Source of the DNA: an uncultured Lachnospiraceae bacterium
GTDB taxonomy: Bacteria > Bacillota > Clostridia > Lachnospirales > Lachnospiraceae
DNA length: 11,529 bases
Assembly (NCBI GenBank): GCA_945827765.1
Contig: CALZPS010000027.1
Span: 1-11,529 of the forward strand
Direction of reading: 5' to 3'
A program made the position numbers and the translations under genes. The notes beneath the pieces were generated by a model. It worked only from the letters and a program-made list of their open reading frames with translations. It did no database searches and was not told the origin of the DNA. Below are positions 1-7,504 of the stretch, piece by piece (within the stretch, counting starts at the first letter, position 1; every line of letters starts with the position of its first letter).

Positions 1-45
1 GATCTAGTACGGTCTCGTGGGCTCGGAGATGTGTATAAGAGACAG
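1..45 (+). other. Illumina Nextera i7 adapter contamination (non-genomic)
   Basis: These bases are library-construction sequence, not genome. Bases 1-3 (GAT) match the end of the P7 oligo. Bases 4-11 (CTAGTACG) match the Nextera i7 index N702 as written in the adapter. Bases 12-45 match the Nextera read-2 transposase adapter, with the 19-bp Tn5 mosaic end at 27-45. Genomic sequence starts at 46. An apparent start codon at 31 (GTG) lies inside the adapter and must not be used. The window therefore begins at an untrimmed contig end, and whatever lies upstream in the genome is unknown. Confidence 0.97.
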
Positions 46-522
46 TTATTAAGGTGTAAACTGCTGCAAAACAGCAAGACACAGTTAAACGAATATCAGG
101 ATGTCTCAGAAGAGCTGGCAAACCGTATATATAATCATCAAAATGAATTTATAAATTACTCACAGTTCGGGGAGCTCTTAAAAACACGTGAACTTGCACA
201 GACAAGAATTTTCCGGGCACTTTTGCACATCGTATTGGATATCAAAGAAAAAGATGTGCGGCAGTATCTGGCTGACGGCATTCATTATTACGCCCGCGTG
301 CTTGGATTTCGCGAAGACTCTGTAAAAATCGTTTCCGAAATTGCCAAGGAGGGATCTCTGCCGCTGCTCACACAGCCCGGAAGATGTGAATTACTGCCTC
401 CGGCCGGCCGCCAGATGCTTATGACAGATCTCTTCGCCTCTAATCTGTATCAGTCAGTCATCACAGACAAATATCATGCGGCATTTGAAAATGAGTATTC
501 CAAGGCAATCATAAAGGTCTGA
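46..522 (+). CDS. tmcAL: TmcAL-like tRNA(Met) cytidine acetate ligase, C-terminal fragment
   Basis: About 158 C-terminal residues of a 5'-truncated gene; the reading frame runs out of the adapter and stops at TGA 520-522. The remnant resembles the C-terminal half of the YlbM/TmcAL (DUF795) nucleotidyltransferase-like family. Visible features are a TRIFRALLHIVLDI helix, the YYARVLGF block, SLPLLTQ, and an ELPPAG-like stretch (ELLPPAGRQML) leading into FASNLYQSVITDKYH and a short FENEYSKAIIKV tail. Family members use ATP and acetate to make N4-acetylcytidine at the wobble base of elongator tRNA(Met). The N-terminal half, which carries the nucleotide-binding motifs, is missing because the contig ends here, not because the gene is broken. 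The assignment rests on recognising the C-terminal pattern only, so the exact activity is less certain. It converges on degV. Confidence 0.72.
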   Translation, partial: LLRCKLLQNSKTQLNEYQDVSEELANRIYNHQNEFINYSQFGELLKTRELAQTRIFRALLHIVLDIKEKDVRQYLADGIHYYARVLGFREDSVKIVSEIAKEGSLPLLTQPGRCELLPPAGRQMLMTDLFASNLYQSVITDKYHAAFENEYSKAIIKV

Positions 523-523
523 A

Positions 524-563
524 AAGAGCCACAGAAACACTTTCTATGCTTTCTGTGGCTCTT
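524..563. terminator. Bidirectional terminator between tmcAL and degV
   Basis: A perfect 14-bp inverted repeat (arms 524-537 and 550-563, AAGAGCCACAGAAA and its complement) encloses a 12-nt loop. It starts just after the tmcAL stop and lies about 35 nt past the degV stop. Read on the minus strand the stem ends in a run of four T, as expected for intrinsic termination of degV. On the plus strand the tail (CATTCTC) is poor in T, so termination of tmcAL may be weaker. Confidence 0.8.
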
Positions 564-598
564 CATTCTCGCTATCACTCTACTCTGTTTCGTTTTAT

Positions 599-1465
599 TC
601 AGACTTTCACCCGTTTCGTGCAGGTAACCGCCAAAGCACCAGGTCCGATATGGCAAGATACACTTAACGAAAGCGGGGAAGCCATAATCTCAAACTGCGG
701 GAACTTTTCGTGGATTTCCTGTTTCCACTCCTCAGCCTCCGCCTCATTCCCGGTGTATGCCATACCCAGCACCAGTTCATCTGTATCCCGTCCGGCAAAA
801 CGCCCATTCAAATCATCCTCGATTGCTTTCAGCATCGTCTTTTTTGCTGCTTTCCAACCACGCACCTTGGTAAATGCATCCAATTTTTCTCCCTGAATCT
901 GTAAAACCGGTTTCAAATTTAAAACCGTTCCCAGCGCTGCCGCTGCCGGAGTCACTCTGCCGCCTTTTTTCAGATATTTGAGAGTATCTACCGTAATGTA
1001 AATCGTAGACTCAAATTTTTCAGCCTCCAAAACTGCTTTTATCTCTGCCGCCGATTTTCCAGCATCCCGCAGGTTCATCGCATCGATAACAGACTGTTTC
1101 TGGGTCACGGAAATGCGCTGGTTATTGACCACCTGCACTTTTCCGTCATATTCTGCTGCCAGAGATATCGCTGTCTCACAGGAACTGCTAAGTCCACTGG
1201 ACATTGGAATATGTATGATTTCGTCATACTCTTTCAAAAGCCCGTCCCACAAATCCATCACATCACCCGGTGCCGGTTGTGAAGTAGAAATATCCGCGTC
1301 CTCCTCCAGCTTTTTATAAAACTCTTCCTGCGTCAATGTAATATCTTCCCAAAACAGCTCTTCATTGATATAGAATGGCATCGGAAGCACCGTAATTCCC
1401 ATTGTCTTGCCTTCTGACTGTGTGATTCCGCTGTTACTATCTGTCACTATAGCGATCTTACTCAT
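599..1465 (-). CDS. DegV family fatty-acid-binding protein
   Basis: A 288-residue DegV-family protein, full length for the family. Family members bind a fatty acid, and in several Firmicutes they present it to the fatty acid kinase FakA; they are cytoplasmic and not enzymes themselves. Visible signatures are the N-terminal IAIVTDSNSGI strand, the TSQPAPG motif (61-67), the SSGLSSS ligand-head-group motif (89-95), LKYLKKGGRV (162-171), the following ALGTVLNLKPVL, and CHIGPGALAV near the C-terminus (271-280). The ATG is preceded by AAGGAGGG with good spacing (1476-1483 on the plus strand). It lies 126 nt downstream of the UPF0210 gene, and I see no clear terminator in that gap, so it could be read from the polA operon or from its own promoter. 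No fakA is visible in the window, and the bound lipid cannot be told from sequence. Confidence 0.93.
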   Translation of the reverse strand: MSKIAIVTDSNSGITQSEGKTMGITVLPMPFYINEELFWEDITLTQEEFYKKLEEDADISTSQPAPGDVMDLWDGLLKEYDEIIHIPMSSGLSSSCETAISLAAEYDGKVQVVNNQRISVTQKQSVIDAMNLRDAGKSAAEIKAVLEAEKFESTIYITVDTLKYLKKGGRVTPAAAALGTVLNLKPVLQIQGEKLDAFTKVRGWKAAKKTMLKAIEDDLNGRFAGRDTDELVLGMAYTGNEAEAEEWKQEIHEKFPQFEIMASPLSLSVSCHIGPGALAVTCTKRVKV

Positions 1466-1591
1466 CTCTTCTTGACCCTCCTTGTCTTTATAATGAATTT
1501 CTCGCTTTTGTTTCTCGCATTTGTTTTGGGCTGCACGTTCCGTATGCCGTTCGCAGGCATCTCCAAAACTTCAGCTGCAAAACCGGCTGCC

Positions 1592-2956
1592 TTAGTTCTT
1601 AAAGCTGTGTATCGGTGCCGGAATCCGTCCCTGTCTGCTGATAAATGCCTCACATCCGAACTCATTCACCGGAATAATCGGTGCATATCCAAGTAGTCCT
1701 CCAAATTCTGCCGTCTCACCGACATCTTTTCCGATGACCGGAATCAGGCGCACCGCCGTTGTCTTTTGATTCACCATACCAATCGCCATCTCATCGGCAA
1801 TGATACCGGAAATGGTGCTGGCACTTGTTTTTCCCGGAATCGCAATCATGTCCAGACCCACGGAACATACACATGTCATGGCCTCCAGTTTCTCCAGCGA
1901 AAGAGAACCGACTGTCACTGCATCAATCATTCCCTGATCTTCACTGACAGGAATAAACGCTCCGCTCAATCCGCCGACATAAGAGGATGCCATCACGCCG
2001 CCCTTCTTTACCTGATCATTCAACATAGCCAGAGCTGCCGTTGTCCCCGGCGCACCCACGCGTTCCAAACCAATTTCTTCCAAAATTTCCGCAACACTGT
2101 CACCGACTGCAGGAGTCGGAGCGAGAGACAAATCAATGATGCCAAATGGGATTCCCAATCGTTTGGATGCCTCGCCTGCCACAAGCTGGCCTACACGAGT
2201 CACTTTGAAAGCGGTCTTCTTTATTGTCTCGCATAATTCTTCAAATCCTTTTCCCCTTACCTGCTCCAAAGCTTTTTTGACTACTCCCGGTCCGCTGACA
2301 CCGACATTGATAACTGCATCCGCCTCCGTCACGCCAAGGAATGCTCCTGCCATAAAAGGATTGTCATCCGGTGCGTTGCAAAATACTACCAGCTTTGCAC
2401 ATCCAAGTGAGTCCTTGTCTGCGGTTGCCTCTGCCGTCGCCTTGACGATCTCCCCGCACAGCCGTACTGCATCCATATTGATACCGGTTCGGGTGGAACC
2501 TACATTGACCGAGCTGCAGATACGTTCCGTCTCTGCGAGCGCCTGCGGAATGGAACGAATCAGATTCTCGTCGCTCGTTGTCATTGACTTTGACACCAAT
2601 GCGGAATAGCCGCCGATAAAATTGACACCAACTTCTTTTGCAGCTTTGTCCAATGTGCGGGCAATTGTCACATAATCTTCCGGTTTCTTACATGCCGATG
2701 CACCAACCAGTGCAATCGGAGTGACGGAAATCCGCTTGTTGACAATCGGAATCCCGAATTCCTTCTCAATATCCTGCCCGGTGGACACCAGATTTTTGGC
2801 AACTGTGGTAATCTTTTCATATATTTTACGATTCAATTCGTCAAGATTCGAATCAACACAGTCCAGCAGGCTGATACCCAGCGTAATTGTACGCACATCG
2901 AGATTCTCGTGTTCAATCATCTGATTCGTCTCTGATACTTCATATATATTAATCAT
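1592..2956 (-). CDS. UPF0210 (DUF711, PFL-like) family protein
   Basis: A 454-residue protein of the UPF0210/DUF711 family, complete at the usual length. Recognisable conserved blocks are [12 protein letters not shown] (76-87), FIGGYSALV (113-121), [17 protein letters not shown] (192-208), GVSGPGVV (219-226), the long block from [13 protein letters not shown] to [13 protein letters not shown] (275-314), and [28 protein letters not shown] (362-389). The family is sometimes labelled 'PFL', but I see no glycyl-radical motif like that of pyruvate formate-lyase, so that name should not be taken as a function. The biochemical role is unknown. It follows the ACT-domain (UPF0237) gene by 47 nt, the usual partner arrangement in Firmicutes, which suggests a two-gene module in which the ACT protein may sense a small ligand for this protein. 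The ATG has an AAGGAGAA ribosome binding site at suitable distance. Confidence 0.92.
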   Translation of the reverse strand: MINIYEVSETNQMIEHENLDVRTITLGISLLDCVDSNLDELNRKIYEKITTVAKNLVSTGQDIEKEFGIPIVNKRISVTPIALVGASACKKPEDYVTIARTLDKAAKEVGVNFIGGYSALVSKSMTTSDENLIRSIPQALAETERICSSVNVGSTRTGINMDAVRLCGEIVKATAEATADKDSLGCAKLVVFCNAPDDNPFMAGAFLGVTEADAVINVGVSGPGVVKKALEQVRGKGFEELCETIKKTAFKVTRVGQLVAGEASKRLGIPFGIIDLSLAPTPAVGDSVAEILEEIGLERVGAPGTTAALAMLNDQVKKGGVMASSYVGGLSGAFIPVSEDQGMIDAVTVGSLSLEKLEAMTCVCSVGLDMIAIPGKTSASTISGIIADEMAIGMVNQKTTAVRLIPVIGKDVGETAEFGGLLGYAPIIPVNEFGCEAFISRQGRIPAPIHSFKN

Positions 2957-3003
2957 AGTGTATTCTCCTTCATTTCCCTTACATCGGTCTGCCTGCTGCC
3001 GTC

Positions 3004-3276
3004 TTACAGACGGTGCATTTTCTCAAAAATTTCTTCTCTCTGGCAATGGATTTTTACACCGATTTCCTCTCCCAGAACAACCATCTCATCGCAGATGACC
3101 TTGAAATCTTTCTCAATAGCAGACACATCCACAATCATCATCATATTAAAATATCCCTGAATGATTGTCTGGGAAATATCCAGAATATTAATTTTATTAT
3201 CTGCCAGATAAGTACATACTCTGGCAATAATTCCCACAGTATCTTTTCCCAACACAGTCACAATACATCTTTTCAT
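3004..3276 (-). CDS. ACT-domain protein, UPF0237 family
   Basis: A 90-residue protein that is essentially one ACT domain. The opening strand [19 protein letters not shown] (2-20) with its GKDxVGIIA turn is the classic ligand-binding loop. It is followed by a helix, [27 protein letters not shown] (26-51) and a C-terminal helix ending [13 protein letters not shown] domains usually bind amino acids or other small ligands at dimer interfaces, and the length and pattern match UPF0237, which resembles the regulatory domains of GcvR. There is no DNA-binding or catalytic domain. The ATG is preceded by AGGAGGATGAGAAG. It sits 47 nt after yycJ and 47 nt before the UPF0210 gene, so it is probably co-transcribed with both. 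The ligand is unknown. Confidence 0.92.
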   Translation of the reverse strand: MKRCIVTVLGKDTVGIIARVCTYLADNKINILDISQTIIQGYFNMMMIVDVSAIEKDFKVICDEMVVLGEEIGVKIHCQREEIFEKMHRL

Positions 3277-3323
3277 CTTCTCATCCTCCTGATTTATCTC
3301 ATATGCTCCAATAGGACTCTCAT

Positions 3324-4121
3324 TTACACGGTCAATATTTCTGACACTTCATCGCGTTTGGCGACAAACATATGCAGATCTTCCCCTTTGAATTCATTCT
3401 CCCCCAGAGTCACTTCTAATTTCACAGTCTCATAGGCGAGACGTGCATAATTATTCTCTTTACTCAGATGTCCGAGAACAATATGCTGCAGATTCTTATG
3501 TAGTATATCACAAAGCAGCCGTCCTGACAATTCATTTGATAAATGTCCTTTATCTCCAAGAATTCTGCGCTTGAGCGGATAGGGGTAGGAACCGACCTCC
3601 AGCATATGTACATCGTGATTTGCCTCCAAAAGCACCGCATCCAGATTCTGTAAATGATTCACGATATAGTTATCATACATTCCCAAATCCGTCGCCACTG
3701 CCACGGCCCGCCTGTTGCTCTCAAGGCGATAGCCGCAAGGTTCATTGGCATCATGGGAAACGGCAAACGGATGCACTTCAATCTCACCCAGAGGAAATGG
3801 TTTATCCACCTCAATCGGATGTAAAAGTCCCGCAGGCATCTTCCCCAGTGAATGACATTCTTCGATTCCCCGAATCGTCCCAGCCGTTGCATAAACAGGA
3901 ATTTCATATTTCCGGCAAAAAACCCCTAAGCCCTGAATATGATCCGAATGCTCATGCGTCACCAGAATTCCGTCCAGCTCTTCTCCTTTTATTTCCAGCT
4001 CATGCAGTCCTTCTTCAATGCGTTTCTTGCTGATACCCGTATCTACCAATAGATGCGTATTGTCGCTGCCCACATAAATACAATTACCGCTGCTCCCACT
4101 GGCAATACTGCACATTCTCAT
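3324..4121 (-). CDS. yycJ: YycJ/WalJ-type metallo-beta-lactamase-fold hydrolase
   Basis: A 265-residue MBL-fold hydrolase of the YycJ (WalJ) type, complete. The start MRMCSIASGSSGNCIYVG matches the family opening. The metal-binding motif THEHSDH is at 54-60 (H55, H57, D59, H60). Further likely metal ligands are H122 in SHD, D144 in ATDLG and H217 in LGHLSKENN, and NHD at 167-169 and GHLSN at 191-195 are also family hallmarks. The family is related to exonuclease-like MBL proteins and has been linked to coordination of cell division and DNA replication in Bacillus and streptococci; the substrate is not certain. In Bacillus the gene sits with the walRK two-component system, whereas here it follows polA and coaE, with its ATG overlapping the coaE stop by 4 nt (ATGA), a sign of translational coupling. 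A GAGGAAGA ribosome binding site lies within the end of coaE. Confidence 0.93.
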   Translation of the reverse strand: MRMCSIASGSSGNCIYVGSDNTHLLVDTGISKKRIEEGLHELEIKGEELDGILVTHEHSDHIQGLGVFCRKYEIPVYATAGTIRGIEECHSLGKMPAGLLHPIEVDKPFPLGEIEVHPFAVSHDANEPCGYRLESNRRAVAVATDLGMYDNYIVNHLQNLDAVLLEANHDVHMLEVGSYPYPLKRRILGDKGHLSNELSGRLLCDILHKNLQHIVLGHLSKENNYARLAYETVKLEVTLGENEFKGEDLHMFVAKRDEVSEILTV

Positions 4122-4723
4122 TTCTGTTCTTCCTCATTTCTCATATAGTAATAGTCAATCTGCTGTTTCGTCTGCTCAAACGTTCCACTATTATCAATCA
4201 CCACATGACAGACCCGGCGAAACATTTCCTCATCCGGCTGCGTTTCTATCATACGGGTAATCTGTTCCTGTGTGTAGCCTCGCGACACTTCAAGCCTTCC
4301 CCGCCGCACCGTTTCCTCAGTAAAAATATACCACATCTCATCGCAGATTTGTTCATATCCGGCATTTGGCAGCAACGCCGCCTCAATAATATATAACGGT
4401 ATCTGCTCCTGTTTTTTTGCAGAAATATCTTCTTCCACCCACTGTTTCACTGCCGGGTGGACGATTTGATTGAGTATCTCCAGCCTGCCGGCATCAGCAA
4501 ACACTATCTGTCCCAAGACATCCCGCGCCAACTCGCGGTCTGCTCCCACCACAGTTTCGCCAAAAGCTGCTACAATCTGTTCATAGCAGGGCTGTCCGCG
4601 TCTTTGCAGTTTCTTCGCCACCTCATCAAGCTGTACGACCACTGCATTGTATTCTGTTTCCAGATACTTGAGCACCTTACTCTTTCCACTGCCGACCCCG
4701 CCGGTAATACCCAATACTTTCAT
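4118..4723 (-). CDS. coaE: Dephospho-CoA kinase
   Basis: CoaE phosphorylates the 3'-hydroxyl of dephospho-CoA with ATP, the last step of coenzyme A synthesis, in the cytoplasm. From the chosen start it has 201 residues, the normal family length. The P-loop GGVGSGKS is at 8-15, D33 lies in the position of the conserved DADxIA block, the VHP motif is at 88-90, and the substrate lid region runs TVRRGRLEVSRGYTQEQITRMIETQ (139-162). I chose the ATG at 4723, giving MKVLGITGG, because it places the P-loop at the usual distance; it lies 4 nt after the polA stop and is probably coupled to polA translation. An in-frame ATG at 4741 (MRRSREMKV) has a better ribosome binding site, AGGA at 4752-4755, and could be the true start. 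A third at 4769-4771 adds a tail with no family precedent. It overlaps yycJ by 4 nt. Confidence 0.94.
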   Translation of the reverse strand: MKVLGITGGVGSGKSKVLKYLETEYNAVVVQLDEVAKKLQRRGQPCYEQIVAAFGETVVGADRELARDVLGQIVFADAGRLEILNQIVHPAVKQWVEEDISAKKQEQIPLYIIEAALLPNAGYEQICDEMWYIFTEETVRRGRLEVSRGYTQEQITRMIETQPDEEMFRRVCHVVIDNSGTFEQTKQQIDYYYMRNEEEQK

Positions 4724-4727
4724 CTCT

Positions 4728-7343
4728 CTACTTCGCCTCATACCATGTATTTCCTGTATGCATATCGACAATCAACGGCACTTTCAAATCTGCCGCTTTT
4801 TCCATCTGTTCCTTTAAAATTGCCTTAACTTCCTCTACTTCGTCTTTGTACGCCTCAATCAGCAGTTCATCATGTACCTGCAAAATCATCCTTGACCGCA
4901 GCTTGTGCTCTGACAATTCACGATTCACTCCAATCATGGCAATCTTGATGATGTCCGCCGCAGTTCCCTGTATCGGCGCATTCATCGCCACACGTTCGCC
5001 GAAACTGCGCTGGTTAAAGTTGCTGGACTTCAATTCCGGCACCGGTCTTCGGCGCCCGTAGAGTGTCTCCACATACCCTTTCTTTTTTGCCTGAGCAACG
5101 CAAGCGTCCAAGAATATCTTGATACCCGGATAAGTCTGAAAATAATTATCGATGTACTGTGCCGCTTCTTTGCGGCTGATACTCAGGTCCTGACTCAGTC
5201 CGAAGGAACTGATGCCATACACAATGCCAAAATTCACCGCCTTGGCATTGCGCCGTTGCAAGTCCGTCACCTCGTCAAACGGAGTGTCAAACACCTGAGA
5301 GGCCGTCATGCGGTGAATATCCTGTGCATTTTTATAGGCGCTGATTAACTGCTCGTCACCGGAACAATGCGCCAGTATGCGCAGTTCGATCTGTGAGTAA
5401 TCGGCATCTACAAATACACATCCATCCTTCGGCACGAAAACTTTACGAATCAGCCGCCCCAGTTCCATGCGCACCGGGATATTCTGCAGATTCGGCTCCG
5501 TGCTGCTGATACGTCCGGTCGCTGTAATTGTCTGATGAAATTTGCCGTGAATGCGTCCATCACTTCCGATAAAGTTTGCCAGCCCGTCCGCGTAAGTAGA
5601 TTTCAGTTTGGTTAGCTGTCGGTATTCCAAAATACTTGCCACAACCGGATAATCCGGGGCGAGCTTCTCCAGCACATCGGCTGCCGTGGAATAACCGCTT
5701 TTGGTCTTCTTGCCATTCGGAAGTCCCATATGTTCAAACAGTACGACCGACAATTGTTTTGGAGAATTGATATTGAAAGTCTCTCCCGCCAGCTCGTAAA
5801 TTTCCTTTTCCAGTTCACCGATTCTTCTACCCAACTGTTCCCCGTAAACTTTGAGTGACTCCCCCTCTACCTTCACACCCTCCTGTTCCATATCGTACAA
5901 TACAAACAACAACGGCATCTCAATCTCGGTAAACAGGGTTTTCATCCCTGACTGTTCCAATTTTTCATCCAATAACTCCGCCCCGGCAAAGGCAGTGTAA
6001 GCCTCGTAACATCCTCTCGTCTGAGCGTCTGATTTCTCATCGATTGTAATCCCCAACTGTTCGCGTGCCACATCCTCATATGTGTAATCGCTTTTCAGCG
6101 GGTTCAGAAGATACGCCGCCACCAGAGCATCAAAGCAATGCTCTTGTCTGACTATTCCCAGCACGGGCAAATATTTTTTTAAATCAAACATCACAAAGCG
6201 GGGAACTGTATTTGCCAGTTCCGTAAGCTTATCAAACAGATATTCCATCCCTACTTCCATATCACACGGAATCGAATAAATCTGTTTCTGACCGAAAGCA
6301 ATACAAATGCGCCCATATCCCGATGAATGTGCAAATAGCGGCAGCACATTTGTGCTCTCCTCACAGATTGCCACTCCCACGGAAGCTGCTTTCATCGCCT
6401 CTGCAATCACATTCTGCACTTGAGTTTTTTCTGTCACCTCGACAAAATACTCTTCTACCGCATTGACCGTTGCCTCCACATCAAAACGGCTTAAAAGGTT
6501 TTTAAACTGCAGCCGCTGAAAATAATCGTGTGCCTCTTTGGTGTACATATTCCCATGTCTGGACTGTTCCAGATCAAACTCAATCTGTGCGTGTATATCA
6601 ATTGTTGCCAACACCTTGCTTAATTTTGCCTGCTCCCAGAACTCCTGCAGATTCTTACTGGCACGCGGCGGTTTGATTTCCGACACATGTGCGTATGCAT
6701 TTTCAATCGAGCCATAATCCTGTATGATTTTTGTCGCTGTTTTTTCCCCCACTCCCGGAACACCCGGAATGTTGTCCGAGGTATCTCCCATGAGCGCTTT
6801 CACGTCAATAAACTCTGTCGGTGTGACACCGTATTTTTCCTTTACGTCTGCCGCCAGATAATCCTCCACCTCCGTGCGCCCCTGACGAGTCTTCGGAATC
6901 CTGATTTTGATATTCTCCGTTGCCAACTGCAGCGTATGCCGGTCACCGGAAATGATTGCTACATCCATCCCTCTCTGCTCGCACAGATGTGAAATCGTCC
7001 CCAGTAAATCATCCGCCTCCAGTCCTGCTTTCTCAATAACAGCGATATTCATCGCCTGCAGCACTTCTTTGATGACAGGCACCTGCTGACGAAGTTCTTC
7101 CGCCATCGGTTTGCGTGTCCCCTTATATTCTGCATACATCTTATGCCGGAATGTCGGTGCATGGACATCAAATGTCACCGTCAGATACTGCGGTTTTTCC
7201 TCGTCCAGTATTTTAAATAAAATATTTAAAAACCCAAAAATGGCATTGGTGTGCAGTCCTTCCGAATTAGTCAAATCGGGAACCCCATAAAATGCCCGGT
7301 TTAAAATGCTGTGTCCGTCTATCAGAACTATTTTTTCACGCAT
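4728..7343 (-). CDS. polA: DNA polymerase I
   Basis: An 871-residue family-A DNA polymerase used for Okazaki-fragment maturation and repair gap filling. Domain order: 5'-nuclease (about 1-290) with metal ligands D9, D59, E109, D111, D112, D134, D187 and D190 and the helix-hairpin-helix NIPGVPGVGEKTA (191-203); a degenerate 3'-5' exonuclease-like domain (about 300-470); and the polymerase domain (about 480-871). Polymerase motif A is DYSQIELR (catalytic D648), motif B RRNAKAVNFGIVYG (K701, F705, Y709) and motif C QVHDELL (D825, E826). The proofreading acids are absent: no DxE motif precedes residue 340, and later expected acids are replaced, so it probably lacks proofreading, as in Bacillus-type Pol I. 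Residue 136, expected to be a metal-binding Asp in the 5'-nuclease, is His. ATG with AGGAGAAGG upstream. First gene of the polA-coaE-yycJ run. Confidence 0.98.
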   Translation of the reverse strand: MREKIVLIDGHSILNRAFYGVPDLTNSEGLHTNAIFGFLNILFKILDEEKPQYLTVTFDVHAPTFRHKMYAEYKGTRKPMAEELRQQVPVIKEVLQAMNIAVIEKAGLEADDLLGTISHLCEQRGMDVAIISGDRHTLQLATENIKIRIPKTRQGRTEVEDYLAADVKEKYGVTPTEFIDVKALMGDTSDNIPGVPGVGEKTATKIIQDYGSIENAYAHVSEIKPPRASKNLQEFWEQAKLSKVLATIDIHAQIEFDLEQSRHGNMYTKEAHDYFQRLQFKNLLSRFDVEATVNAVEEYFVEVTEKTQVQNVIAEAMKAASVGVAICEESTNVLPLFAHSSGYGRICIAFGQKQIYSIPCDMEVGMEYLFDKLTELANTVPRFVMFDLKKYLPVLGIVRQEHCFDALVAAYLLNPLKSDYTYEDVAREQLGITIDEKSDAQTRGCYEAYTAFAGAELLDEKLEQSGMKTLFTEIEMPLLFVLYDMEQEGVKVEGESLKVYGEQLGRRIGELEKEIYELAGETFNINSPKQLSVVLFEHMGLPNGKKTKSGYSTAADVLEKLAPDYPVVASILEYRQLTKLKSTYADGLANFIGSDGRIHGKFHQTITATGRISSTEPNLQNIPVRMELGRLIRKVFVPKDGCVFVDADYSQIELRILAHCSGDEQLISAYKNAQDIHRMTASQVFDTPFDEVTDLQRRNAKAVNFGIVYGISSFGLSQDLSISRKEAAQYIDNYFQTYPGIKIFLDACVAQAKKKGYVETLYGRRRPVPELKSSNFNQRSFGERVAMNAPIQGTAADIIKIAMIGVNRELSEHKLRSRMILQVHDELLIEAYKDEVEEVKAILKEQMEKAADLKVPLIVDMHTGNTWYEAK

Positions 7344-7476
7344 ATCGTCCTTCTCCTGTAACCTGTCATCTGTCTGTTTCCATTCATGGTAACATTTGTC
7401 TGAAAATGCAATATACTAAACACTCAAAAAGCTCTATATAGTATACACTAAAAAAAAGCTTTTTAAAAGATGTTTT

Positions 7477-7504
7477 TTGTGCTATAGTAAAGTGCAGTTA
7501 TAAT
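7477..7504 (+). promoter_or_regulatory. Putative sigma-A promoter of HAD gene
   Basis: A perfect -10 box TATAAT (7499-7504) lies 43 nt before the HAD start codon. Upstream at 16 nt is TTGTGC (7477-7482), a poor -35 match that keeps the TTG. The -10 overlaps the junction of an exact 11-bp tandem repeat. The trkA promoter has the same TTGTGC-N16-TATAAT layout. Confidence 0.5.

Noticed and set aside
31..45. Apparent N-terminus (GTG start, MYKRQ) for the first gene
   Set aside because: These codons lie wholly inside the Nextera adapter; the real start is off the contig.
1466..1591. 67-codon minus-strand frame and possible promoter before degV
   Set aside because: The frame overlaps the end of the UPF0210 gene out of register and has no family features. 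TATAAA near 1487-1492 has no acceptable -35, so I did not call a promoter.
1766..2609. Two overlapping plus-strand frames (156 and 157 codons)
   Set aside because: Both are shadows of the UPF0210 gene on the other strand.
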